A DNA stretch of 64,000 nt from Saccharum officinarum (Eukaryota > Streptophyta > Magnoliopsida > Poales > Poaceae), in the NCBI GenBank assembly GCA_020631735.1, contig CM036215.1:10380346-10444345 (forward strand), written 5' to 3'. Made by a program: the position numbers and the translations under genes. Within the stretch, counting starts at the first letter, position 1. Each line of letters begins with the position of its first letter. Shown piece by piece: positions 9,780-22,200 of the stretch. The notes under the pieces were generated by a model. That model was not told where the DNA came from, did no database searches, and was given only the letters and a program-made list of their open reading frames with translations.

Positions 9780-12110
9780 CGCTGATGAAGTATTGGTGAG
9801 AGTGAGGTCAATATCACCGAGGTCGATGGAGAGCCCCTTGCCAAAGTGTTGGTACCACTGAGGTTGGATGGCGAGCCTCGAAGTGTTGACAAGGGTGCGG
9901 TTGATGCCGCCGAGGTCAACAGCGAGCCCCTTAGAAAAGTGTGGCTAAGGTGCGGTCAATGTTGCTGAGGTCGGTGGTGATCCCCTTGCCGAAGTGTTGG
10001 CACCACCGGGGTCGATGGCGAGCCCCTTGCCGAAGTGTTGGCGAGGGTGCAGTCGAAGTCACAGAGGTTGAAGGCGAGCCCTTCGTGAAGTGTGGCGAAG
10101 GTGCGGTCGATGTCGCACGAGGTCGATGGTGAGCCCCTTAACGAAGTGTTGGCACCACTGGGGTTGATGGCAAGCCCTTGCCAAAGTGTGGGCAAGGGTG
10201 CGGTCGAAGTCGCCGAGGTTGAAGGCGAGACGCTTGCCGAAGTGTTGGCGAGGCTACGGTTGATGTCGCCAAAGTTGACAGCGAGCCCCTTGCTGAAGTG
10301 TTGGCATCACCAGGGTCGATGGCGAGCCCCTTGCCGAAGTGTTAGCGAGGGTGCAGTCGAAGTCACCGAGGTTGAAGGCGAGCCCTTAGCGAAGTGTGGC
10401 GAAGGTGCAGTCGATGTCGCTGAGGTCGATGGTGAGCCCCTTGCCAAAGTGTTGGCACTGCCGGGGTCGATGGCGAGGGTTCCTTCTCCAGACTTCTCTA
10501 GAATGTTAGAGAAGATATGTTGATGTTGCTTCTCCAGATTGTTGGAGAAGGTATCCTTGATGTCGAAGTCATTGAGGTACCTTCTCTAGAATTTTGGAGA
10601 GGGTATCGTTGATGACGATGATGAAGGTTTCTTCTCCATATTGTTGGAGAAGGTATCCTTGATGTCGAAGTCATTGAGGTACCTTCTCTAGAATTTTGGA
10701 GAGGGTATCGTTGATGACGATGATGAAGGTTTCTTCTCCATATTATTGGAGAAGGTATCGTTGATGTCAAAGATGAAGGTACTTTCTACAGATTGTTGGA
10801 GAAGGTTATGTTGATGTCGTTGTGACGAAGGTACGTCAAGATTGATGACAAGGGTACCTTCTCTAAAATATTTGGAGAAGGTATTGTTGGTGTTGACTTG
10901 GTTGACGACGAAGGTACACCGAGGTTGATTATGAAGGTAGGTATTGTTGGTTTTGTCTTGGTTGACGACGAAGGTACGCCGAGGTTGATGACGAAGGTAC
11001 CTTCTCCAAAATATTTGCAGAGGGTATTGTTGTGGTTGTCTTGGTTGATGGCGAAGGTATGCCGAGGTTGATGACGAAGGTACCTTCTCCAAAATATTTG
11101 GAGAGGGTATTGTTGTGGTTGTCTTGGTTGACGACGAAGGTACACTGAGGTTGATGAGGAAGGTATGTTCTCTAAAATATTTGGAGAAGGTATAGTTGGT
11201 GTTGTCTTGGTTGATGACAAAGGTACCTTCTCCAAAATATTTGGAGAGGGTATTGTTGGGGTTGTCTTGGTTGATGACGAAGGTTCCTTCTCCAGAATGT
11301 TGGAGAGGGTTCACTGAAGTCGCCTAAGTCATTGACGAGGGTTCCTTCTCTAGAATGTTGGAGAAGGTTCATTGAAGTCGCCTGAGTCATTGACAAGGGT
11401 TCCTTCTCCAGAATGTTAGAGAAGGTTCGTTGAAGTTGTCGGAGTCGATGACGAAGGTTCCTTCTCAAGAATGTTGGAGAAGGTTCGTAGAAGTCGCCTG
11501 AGTCATTGATGAAGGTTCCTTCTCCAGAATGTTGGAGAAGGTTCGTGAAGTCACCGGAGTTGATGACGAAGGTTCCTTCTCCAAAATGCTGGAGAAGGTT
11601 CGTTGAAGTCGCCTGAGTCATTGACGAGGGTTCCTTCTCCAGAATGTTAAAGAAGGTTTGAAGTCACTGGAGTCAATTACGAATGTTCCTTCTTCAAATT
11701 GCTGGAGAAGGTTCGTTGAAGTCGCCGGACTTGATGACGAAGGTTCCTTCTCCAGACTGTTGGAGAAGGTTCGTTGAAGTCGATGGAGTCGATGATGAAG
11801 GTTCTTTCTCCAAAATGCTAGAGAAGGTTCGTTGAAGTCGCCTGAGTCATTGATGAAGGTTCCTTCTCCAGAATGGTGGAGAAGGTTTGAAGTCGCTGGA
11901 GTCGATGACGAAGGTTACTTTTCCAAAATGCTTAGAAGGTTCATTGAAATCGCCGGAGTCGATGACGAAGGTTCGGAGAAGGTTCGTTGAAGTCGCTGGA
12001 GTCGATGACGAAGGTTCCTTCTCCAAAATGCTGAAGAAGGCTCGTTGAAGTCACTAGAGTCGTTGACGAATGTTCCTTCTCCAGAAAGTTTGGAGAGTGT
12101 TCATCGAAGT
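9780..12110. repeat. Minisatellite of ~57-58-bp units, many with a hairpin (copy 1)
   Basis: About 40 diverged units in three blocks. At ~9780-10470 units of ~54-58 bp read GAGCCCCTTGCCGAAGTGTTGG. At ~10480-11280 units carry GGTACCTTCTCC..TTTGGAGAGGG with TTGTCTTGGTTGA insertions. At ~11284-12100 a regular 58-bp unit carries GGTTCCTTCTCCAGAATGTT followed by GGAGAAGG. TTCC starts at 11342, 11400, 11458 and 11516 show the exact period. The last two blocks have CCTTCTCCA and TGGAGAAGG as inverted arms around ~6 bases. Since 58 is not a multiple of three, successive units shift frame, so the long low-complexity minus-strand frames here are by-products. Confidence 0.9.
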
Positions 12111-12317
12111 CGCCTAAACACTCAAAACATAACACGTCAGGTAGCTAATTGGTCATTCTTAACGAGTACGATAGTGTAATAATAACTTAATTAAACTACC
12201 AGTGCATGCTGCTACTCAACAAGTCAAAATGGAACCAGATAATTCAAGCTACAAACGCAGCACATATCACAAGACCTCAGCAAGCCGCAGAGTATAGGTT
12301 ACTTCAGCCATCTCAAA
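12111..12317. other. Short spacer between minisatellite and pseudoprotease gene
   Basis: AT-rich; no motif seen. Confidence 0.5.
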
Positions 12318-14241
12318 CTAGCAATGATATGGAGATCGTATACGACTAATAAAGCATTTTTTAACTCCCCTTGTGTAATAGTATTTCTTCCTGCCGCGAG
12401 ATTTGGGTTCAGAGACGAACCCATCATCATCAGATTTATCCTCGTCCACAAAGTAAGGATGGCGCCAGTGTGGCCTAGGCACAGGTCACCTGTAGTTCAA
12501 TTGAATAAAATAGTTTATATGTCCAGACTTAACTCCATCTTAATATTATTTTCAACATTCATCTGAATAGCTACCTGTTTAACACATTCTCATCTCCAAC
12601 TACTTCCCAGAAAGGTGCACCAGAGGGATGCCTATAGCCAACTTCACCAGGTTTACTGTCAGACATACCAACAAAAGTTTTATAGTTCACCCGACCTGCT
12701 TCAGCAAGTTTCTTTAAATGTGACGGGAAAACAACGTATGTGATGTGCACTTGGATACCTCTTTGTATCAAACCAACTTAGAATTGTCGAAATGTCCTCC
12801 CATGCTAGATAAGGGGTTCCTATTCTCTTATCATAGAAGTTCATGCCAACAACATCCCCATCAAGATTAACAAGTGGGCCTCCAATCCCAGCCTAGCAAG
12901 GTGACATGGGCAAGTTCTTATTTCTATTCCAAGGTATTGCTAGCAGCCAACTCATTCTAATAGAACTATATACTTTCTCTGTTCAGGCGTATTTTGACTG
13001 TTCAATTTCGAGCCTTGACCAATTTCATCAATCCAATAATATTTAGGTTTTCTAAAAAAAATGATACAGTACATTCATATTCCAAGGTACTTTCTGATGA
13101 CCATGATTTTGTAGCTGCAAACAAAATAATGTCGGGAAATTTGTTCCATATTTGAAACAAAATATATAATTGCGAAAATATATTTTTATGTAAAAAACAA
13201 TATACTTTTAGTTTTTGCAATTATGAAAACATTAAACCATACACAATATTTACTCCAAATCTAAAATAGACAAACTGAATTCTGCACTTTAATCATTTTT
13301 TTTAAAGGGATCCTCCACTTATAACACTCTTATAAGTGCCTAAACTAATGGAAAGGCCATATAGGTACCTGAATTTTGTTTTCGAGCTTTATAGGTAAGT
13401 TCAAATAAAAAAGGACCATGAAAGGAAGATGGATTTTTTGGGGGCCTCATAGGTAATTTTCTCAACAAAATAATGTCCAGGAAATTTAGGGTTGGAGCTC
13501 ACTGTTCCATATTTGAATTGTGCCTAACTGAAGAAAAACATAGCGAGTATTTACTATCAACATAAAAAAATTTAGGCAATATACAAAAAATACAGGATTA
13601 CCTTAGTGATTTTACATGTGGAATGCCTGAGGACATTGCAATCGAGTGTGCCTGTCCAGCCAACCATTTCCCCACTGGTAGCCATTAATTCGCATGATTC
13701 GAAGCAACGCCCTACGGCTGCTACTTCAAAAAAAATCGGTCGCAACCACAGTATTTAATGGATGACATGCACAGTAATCCTTGACACTGATTAGAGCAAC
13801 ATTAGAATGTAGATTATAATTCTGTAATGTCCCTTCTATGCGTCGGTTGTGTGGAAGCAACATTTCAATCTGCAAATAATATAATGATGAAACTAAAGCA
13901 GCGCCTAAGAAGAACAGGAATCATAGAACAATGAGCACCACCAACCCTCAAGTTTTCAACAATCTTGTTCTCATCATCAGAATTTCTAACCAAGCTCGCT
14001 GATGTCAAAATAGTCTTACATTCATTCTGTTCAATAAAAAAAACCCGAGCACGCAAACAACGTTTTTTCTCCTGTGTTGATTCTGGTTATCAGATAAGTA
14101 GTTGTAATCAAAACAGAGATGAAATAGAAAATGGGGCATCACTGTAAATCACCATTGAATGAAGCCAGTGCGACAACATTGCGATCTATGTTAGAAGCTC
14201 TTCTACTCAATTTGCTCCAGACACCAGACACCTTGATCACG
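12318..14241 (-). pseudogene. Trypsin-fold pseudoprotease gene fragment, cut by D1 (copy 1)
   Basis: Minus-strand exons of a grass HtrA/trypsin-like family can be followed: GVWSKLSRRAS..NVVALASFNG near 14190, LTSASLVRNSDDENKIVENLR near 13970, 13602-13869 (RRIEGTLQNYNLHSNVALISV; GRCFESCELMATSG; STCKITK), about 12780-12892 (AGIGGPLVNLDGDVVGMNF), 12575-12695 and 12318-12489 (PVPRPHWRHPYFVDED). GT/AG boundaries fit most junctions. All three triad positions are changed (SAS for AHC, N for Asp in NVAL, AGIGGP for GxSGGP). The gene also has a 7-bp duplication in its first exon here, two T8-run frameshifts (near 13730 and 14040) and a TGA where the family usually has Trp at ~12485. D1 interrupts that first exon at 14241/14244. 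Confidence 0.8.
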
Positions 14242-14243
14242 GC

Positions 14244-17200
14244 TGTAACAGAACCGACCAAATTATAAGAGCACAAGTACGAAAACAAGCACCGAAGCGC
14301 TCAAATTTTCAAACTTGAGCCCATATAATCCCGGTAGTCAATCGAAATCACGAAGGATTTCAAACCAAACTGCTTACAACCAGGATCGCATCATTCAACA
14401 TACAACATCATACGATACATTTCACAAATAGTTCTGAAATAAGTTTACACCACGGAGTAGCAAATATTACAAACCAAGTTTGAAAGTAGCGGAAGCATAA
14501 CACACACACTAGTTAATTAAATACTGCCAGTCTGAATGATCGTCATCCCGCAAAAGCATGAGGAAAGTACATAAGATGATCACGCCCAGGTGATCTAGTC
14601 ATCATCACCCGCAGGGTGGAGACACGTCTTGCAGAATCCCTGATAAAGCATGTCATCTGCAACAGGAGGGAATAAACCCTGAGTACTGGAATGTACTCAG
14701 CTAGACTTACCCGTCGAAAACCAGAAATAAAGTGACACCAAGGATTATGCAAGGCTTACACAAGAGGCTAGCTGACATAACATTTTGCATAAAGGCATAA
14801 GTAATTTAAACTCTTGTAGCCTGTACTAGCAGTTATTTTTAGCATTTACCTGTCATCTATCTTAGCACCTGTACTAAACATTCACTTGGTTGTAATCAAA
14901 CAATTATCATCATTATATCCAGAGCAGGTATGAATTGTGACAACATTGTATCATTCCCTTAACCACCAGTTCATTTAATGAGATCTACGTTGCCGCTGCT
15001 CAAGTCAAGTGCTCACTAACCGGGAGCGACGGCGATTCGAATCGAATTCCTATCCAGCTGGAGGGGTATTTCTAACACTCACCGCGCAGGCCCCTGCCGG
15101 GGTCGCACAAGCCACCGTTTCATATGATTCAGGAATCGCGGGTCCGAATAATGTCGCGACCCCAAGGGCGACACTCTGCCAGGTGATAGGGACTCTAACC
15201 CCCCCTTGGTCTCACGCCAATGTCCCCAAGCACATCCTTTCTCTCCTCCAAGAAGCAACCTACCATTCGATTCCCGGCCTGAACCACATTACTCGGCTTC
15301 GCGGTCGGAACGGGTTATCCGGCCAACTAAGTGTTAGACTGCGTTCAACATGACTCAAGGACGTACAGCGAATCGGTCCTTAAACGACTCAGACGGGCAT
15401 AGCTCCACACCCAAGACGTGAAGTGTCTTGCGGCTGTACTATCGAACTCCCGCCCGGTCTCAATTTCATTTTTAAGCATGGTTCCATTCACGATAGCCAT
15501 AGAGCCACTCGTGACTCCTTCCTACATCTCGCGGATGACCGGAAATCACCCGACTTCTACCGTACTAAGCAGGGCTAAGCATTGACACGTGCCTAAACCT
15601 AAAATAGGATTAAGTACGATATCTGGACAAGGACAGGTATAATGCAACAAGTGTTTTCATATAACTCCTACAACTTAATGCAGTAAACAATTAAAAGTAC
15701 TCAAGATTAATTTATAAATCAGTAGGTTCAGCATGCACCGGGGCTTGCCTTTCAGAAAGGTTGCGGGCCGGTGGTCTGGACACTCAGGAAGGTCGTCTGC
15801 GGGCACTCCTTCGCCTGCTGGATCCTCGGGCTCCTGCTGCTCCTGGTCCTCCTCCGGAATCACAGGCTCGAATTCGAGGAGAGTTACCCCCTCCGGTACA
15901 CCTATTGCATGAGTGCATAATAAATCCCAAGAATGCATAATGAAAGATGCAATATGCTCGGAATGAAATGTATTGCAACAATTTAACGCTCTACTCAAAT
16001 CACTTCAAAATAGTAGGTGCAAATTTCCTCTCCGGTAGAGAAGTACTCACCTAACCTACTTAACCTAAGATAAAGCTGCTCATCCTCAGTTAAGGCCCTA
16101 ACACCTAACAATTACAAAAGTAGCATGTCTTAGGATCTCACACCATATCAATCAGCAAAACACCACAGTAAGCATTCTGGACAGCAGCTACTTGTTTTTA
16201 TCACAACTGGAGATTTACAATTCCAAAAGATATGATCTAAGCCAATCTAGAAAGCCTAAGAAATGTACTACCATCCATTTTCAGACCTCATCTCCAAACT
16301 CCTAAGTTTTCCATGTCAAACTTCACAAGTTCCAGAATCTGTCCTCTCCAAAACAGAGAGTAGCAGATTTTGAACTGCCACTTTAAACAACAGTAACTCT
16401 CAAACTACTAAGCCAAATGCTTCCAAATTTTAACACAAGCTAGTTCATCAAGTTTACTCCAACTTTGGTATTTACAAGTTGTCCAGCAACCAATTTTATC
16501 AAAGCCAAATTTAGAATTACTACTTAGCTGTCCAGAAAACCTAAAATTACAAAGGTTAAATATTTATTGATGTGGCAAACATTCTCTAAAACCAAACTAA
16601 TGCTACTACAAGTTCACAAATATCACAAAGACACCAGGAAGTAAGGTGTGCCCACCTAGAACATTTATTTAAACCCATTTCTCAATTTACTTAAGTAATT
16701 AAGTGGAATTTCAAACATATATGTAAACTGCTCCTAAAATTCTACAAAAATTACAGGGGACTCTCTGACCCACAAAGAGACTACTGTAAAATTTTGAACT
16801 CAATTTATTCACAGGAATTCCCTACACAAAATTCCCAAGCCAAAAAGACTGATTTTTGTATAAATAACAAAGCATAGTAAAAAGTGTCAAACAACAGATT
16901 TCTTAATTTTCTTGGACACTCAGGGTACCAAGACATTCTCCAAAAATTTATAAGAACATTGCACATGTAGAAGAATTACTAAAATTCATTTTAGTATTTC
17001 CTAGAATAATAAGATAGCATTATAACTTGGAAATTACTTAATCACTGATGCCCAAATTTTTACCAGAGCTAGGGCTAGCATAGAGTAACCTACCCACCAA
17101 ATTTCATGATTTATGGAACACTACAGCTCAAGTTATAAATTTAACAAATTTGCATGCATTCCAAAACACATTTAAAGGATCTATTAAATTCTTACAGACT

Positions 17201-19262
17201 TTAAACATCTCATGCCAGATCCATATTTTTCTAAAATACTACACATTATGTAGACCCTAATAAAATTTATCTCATGATTTTTGGATCATTAAAACCCTAG
17301 ATCTTCATTTTTCCAAACCTTACTTAAAACTGTGACAAAATAAAGAAATGAAATAAATCCCAATTGAAACTGGGCCGGTCCGGCTTGCTAGCGCGGCCCA
17401 GCCAGCGCGCGGCCTGCCTCGGCGCCCCGCCCGCGCGCGCGGCGCTGACAGTGCGGGCCCGCAGGCCAGAGAGAGAGAGCGAAAGGGGAAGACGGCCGCG
17501 ACTCCGGCGAGCTCAAGCTCGCCGACGACGGCGCCTCCGGCGACGAAAGGAGCACCAACGACTTCCCCGTGACTTCCCGCATCGACCGAACCTAGATTTG
17601 CTGAACCTATCCCACCCTAGCTACGACGGCCATGGCGACCGCGGCTCGGAGGCGGCACCCGGTGGTGGTCCGACGAGCTCCGGGGGTCAGGGACCTAAGT
17701 GAGGTGTGCTACGGCTTCCTGAGGACATGGCGGACCTCTCCATGCCACGGAAAAGGACGGAGGTGGAGCGAGTGCCGCTGGCCGCGTGAGCACCGCACCG
17801 GTGGCCATGGCGCAGCGGCGCACGACGGTGTTCCGACGTGTACCGGCCATCCCATCCGGTAACGTCATCACCTAGGCTTCTCTACCCGACCCGGAACCCA
17901 AAACATGTACTAGTGAGAATGGAGGTTGACCGTAGGGAGCTGGCCACGGTGAGCCGCCGTGCGGACAGTGTGCCGGCGAGGACTCACGGTGGCGGAAACC
18001 GAAATTCGCCCTCACCTCTACACAATCCGGTCAAGCAACGGTTGGAGGAGGTGGAGGGGATGCTGGTGGAGCGGTGGACGGGATTTGGAGGACGGTGGTG
18101 CGACGGTGAGCTTGCACAAGCACGGGGCGGGCTGCGGCGGCAATGGCGCCTCCGTTTTCCGCCTCGGTGAACCCGGCCAGAGCGAGAGTGAAGGAGAGAA
18201 GAGTAAGCGCGAGTGTGGGGGTGGAGGTGTCGGCTCGGTCTTCATCTCCGCGCCTGGGCTCGCGACGTGGAGGCGACGGCAGAACACGCGCGCCACGCGG
18301 CCACCGGGCTCTGCCCGAGCGCCACGACGCGGTCGGCCGTCCGACTGAATGGCGAGGTCGACTGACCGATGAGGCCGAACGGTGACTGTCAGTGCAAGTT
18401 TGACGCTGATTATCTTCCAACACAGCGCGATTTGGTCCAAGATGACAACATCAAATTCGTAGAGCTATGTGAGGGCAACAAAATTGTCAATTGGAGCTTA
18501 GACTGGTTCGGCCTAGATTTGAAACTACAGAGCTCCAAAGTGGGTCACCCGAAAACTGAAACTTAGTTTCAGTCACAATGCCGACTGAAACCCGATTTTC
18601 TAGGCACCAAATCTCCTAAACCATTTAGAACTAGGTGATGGTGATATTGGCAATGTTGTAGAGCTACATGTGATCTACCAGTTTGTCAATATGAGTGAAA
18701 GCTGGTTTGGCCTGGTTTGCAAACTAAAAGCTCCTAAAGTAGGCATCAGTACAACTGTAGGGTCAGATTCCAGACTTAGAAAAATTCTAAATCTTGGAGC
18801 TACCTCTCTAACTGACTTGTGGGCCACTTTTGAGCATGTTAGGGTCAATTTCATGAGATGGTCATATTGAGACTTTTGTTCCCCATGAATTTCTTTACAA
18901 CTTTGCTTAAGGGTGCTCTTCCATGCAAGGTTTCTAAATTAGACTTTTTAATTGGTCAAACTAGGGCCTTCTGGGGTCAAATGGTGGTCAAACTTCTCTT
19001 GGAGGGCAATTTAGTAATTTTGGTCAACATGAACCTTGTTCCAAATGTTACCCTAAGTATAACTAAGGTGTTGTAGGTCATGATTGGCTACCTTACCTTT
19101 TTGTTACACCAACTATCAAATACTTCACGAAATAATTCAAATAAACCCCAGAACTATCACATGTGTTGCATCACATGAAATAACAAACATGAATGATGCA
19201 TGCTTATGCTTATGCCATGCAAATGCAATGCAATTATGGAGCTAAACACTTGAGGTGTTACA
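14244..19262 (-). repeat. 3' LTR of D1, unusually long (5.0 kb)
   Basis: On the minus strand it starts TGTAACACCTCAAG right after the PPT and ends GGTTCTGTTACA. Termini are TGTAAC..GTTACA. Both outer edges are also flanked by GC. It contains a GC-rich block (~17370-18370) between AT-rich parts. The half near its end aligns with D2 (25100-26560 and 5562-5747). The long frames within the GC-rich block are composition effects. Confidence 0.85.
15675..15901 (-). other. LTR-internal acidic exon-like frame (D1)
   Basis: Behind a GCAATAG acceptor-like site, an open frame of ~75 codons reads as a strongly acidic stretch (PEEDQEQQEPEDP), then DDLPECPDHRPATF, KGKPRCMLNLLIYK. D2 encodes the corresponding segment (EEEEDLPECVDHQPSSF, RGKPRSILSLLLYK) in the same phase. 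It is read in the sense of its element. Protein-level similarity between strongly diverged LTRs suggests coding selection. No function is known to me. Confidence 0.5.
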
Positions 19263-22200
19263 GCCCTCCCCCCTTATAAAAATCTCGTCCCGAGATTTGG
19301 AAAGCGTACCATTTTTCATAGAATTCCTTATAACCATCCCGCAAATAGTCCTCCCGTTCCCACGTAGCATCACTCTCACTTCCCTGATTACTCCACATCA
19401 CTTTGTACCACTTAACCACTTTACTTCTAGTTACTCGTTCCTGAGTATCAATCACTTAGACTGGCTTTTCTTCGTAAGTTAGATCGGATTCCAGTCTGAT
19501 ATCTCCTAAAGGAACTTGTTCCTCAGGAACTCGAAGACACTTTTTAAGCTGAGATACATGGAAGACGTTGAATATGGCACTCATTTCTGGAGGTAACTGA
19601 ATTTTGTACGCAACAGCTCCACTCTTGCCTATGATTTGGAAAGGACCCACGTATCTTGGCGCAAGTTTCCGCTTAACACCAAAACGTTGGACACTTTTCA
19701 TTGGAGAAACTTTCAAATACACGAAGTCTCCAACTTCAAACTCGAGTGGTTTTCTACGACGATCAGCATAACTTTTCTGTCTAGCTTGGGCTGCAGCCAT
19801 ATGTTTTTGGATGGTACGGACTTGTTCCTCAGCTTCCTCAACAAAAGCAATACCATAAAATCTTCTCTCACCAGATTCTATCCAATTTAGTGGGGTTCTA
19901 CACCTATGACCGTACAAAGCTTCGAATGGAGCCATCTTAATACTCTCTTGATAACTGTTATTGTACGAGAATTCGGCTAAAGGTAACCATTTTTCCCAAG
20001 AACCCTTGGATGAAATGACGCATGCTCGTAACAGATCTTCCAAGATTTGGTTAACTCGTTCTGTCTGACCCGATGTCTGGGGGTGATAAGCAGAGCTTCT
20101 CACTAACTTGGTTCCCAGAAGGTGATGCAAGTGCTCCCAAAAGCGAGCAGTGAACTGGGGACCACGGTCAGATATGATAGTACGAGGTATCCCATGAAGC
20201 CGGACTATCTGATTGAAGTACAACTCAGCATAGTCAGTGGGACGATAGTCCACTCTCACTGGGATGAAGTGAGCTGATTTGGTCAAACGATCAACAATTA
20301 CCCAAATAGAGTTATGATTTTTGACAGTAGGAGGAAGTCCGACAATGAAATCCATACTTATCTCTTCCCATTTCCAGCCTGGAATGGAAAGTGGCTGAAG
20401 TAGCCCAGCTTTCATGTGCACAGCTTTAACTCTGCAACAGGTGTCACATCTAGCAACATATGCAGCTATCTCTTTCCGCATCTTGGTCCACCAATAAAGT
20501 GGCTTCAAATCATAATACATCTTATTGCTGCCAGGATGGATGGACAACTTAGAGGAGTGTGCTTCAGACATAATATCATTTCGAAGCTCTCGGTCCTTAG
20601 GCACAACTAACCTATCCTTGAACCATAGTACACCCTCTTCATCTATCCTGAACTGTGTAGTTTCTTGCTCTTTCATCTTACGCTTGATGTGGAATATACC
20701 AGTGTCAGTCTTTTGGAGCTCAATAATTCTGCTTTTGAGAGTACAACTGACAGTGATGTTGTACAAGACTGATGGATGTAGAAGACGAGATCGATGAAAA
20801 TCAGTTTCAGCTAAGGAATGACAATGAGACTTACGGCTTAAAGCATCCCCAACTACATTTGCCTTTCCTAGATGATAGTGCACTTGAAGGTTATAATCTT
20901 TAATCAACTCGAGCCATCTTCTTTGACGCATATTTAGCTCGGGTTGAGTGAAGATGTATTTGAGGCTTTTATGATCGGTGTAGATATTGCAGACATTTCC
21001 CAGCAGATAATGCCGCCATACTTTCAAAGCATGAACAACTGCAGCCAGTTCTAAGTCATGCGTTGGATAATTCACCTCATGCTTCCGAAGTTGTCGAGAA
21101 GTATATGCAATTACTCGGCCTTCCTGCATCAACACACCTCCCAAACCTATGCCTGAGGCATCACAATAAACATCAAATGGTTTCTCGATATCCGGTTGTG
21201 CCAAAACCGGAGCTGAGGTTAGGAGGGTTCGCAGTTGGTGAAAAGCCGCATCACACTCAGGAGTCCAGACAAACCTGGTGTCTTTTTGCAGCAACCGAGT
21301 CATTGGCTTGGCTATTTTGGAGAAATCCGGGATGAAGCGACGATAATAGCCAGCCAAACCAAGAAAACTTCGGACCTCGTGAACCGAGATAGGAGCCTTC
21401 CAGTTCAGTACTTCCTGTACCTTGGCGGGGTCCACCATAATTCCTCCATCGGACAACACATGCCCAAGGAAAGGTACTTCACGAAGCCAGAATTCGCACT
21501 TACTGAACTTTGCATATAGTTGATGTTCACGCAGTCTTGTGAGGACTATACGCAGATGTTCAGCGTGATCCTCCTCATTCACAGAGTATACCAGGATGTC
21601 ATCAATAAATACCACCACAAACTTGTCCAATTCAGGCATAAATACCGAATTCATCAAGTACATGAAGTGTGCGGGGGCATTTGTCAAGCCGAAAGACATA
21701 ACAAGATACTCATAAAGACCGTATCTGGTAGAAAAGGCTGTCTTTGGAACATCTTCCGGGCGAATTTTAATTTGATGGTAGCCCGATCTTAGATCGATCT
21801 TGGAGAAAACTTTAGCTTTAGACAACTGATCGAACAAGATGTCGATTCGCGGTAGAGGGTACTTATTTTTGACAGTGACTGCATTGAGAGGTCTATAATC
21901 TACGCACATCCGCAACGACTGATCCTTCTTCTTTACAAAGATAGCAGGACATCCCCACGGCGATGAACTAGGACGAATCAACCCCTTCTTCAAAAGTTCA
22001 TTCAATTGCACCTTAAGTTCAGCGAGTTCATTTGGAGGCATCCTATAGGGTCTCCTAGAGATGGGTGCCGTGCCAGGCAACAACTCAATTTTAAACTCCA
22101 CATCCCGATCCGGAGGGAGTCCCGGCAAATCATCGGGAAAAACGTCCGGAAACTCATTTACTACTGGAATTTCGGCCAACGCCTTTGCTTGCACAGCATG

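Noticed and set aside
10688..11621. Minus-strand frames of 149-208 codons over the minisatellite
   Set aside because: They are translations of the 58-bp repeat in rotating frames; repetitive, no domain, and equally long frames exist in other phases.
9780..12110. CRISPR-like regular repeats
   Set aside because: The units are contiguous diverged 57-58-bp tandem repeats without unique spacers, in a plant genome.
15000..15350. Possible rDNA- or gene-like 114-codon frame
   Set aside because: It aligns with the D2 LTR (~25600-26000) in reverse orientation as LTR sequence, and the frame is not conserved.
17364..18440. Several 110-140-codon frames on both strands in the D1 LTR
   Set aside because: GC-rich composition effect inside an LTR; no recognisable domain. 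A captured gene fragment remains possible but is not supported.
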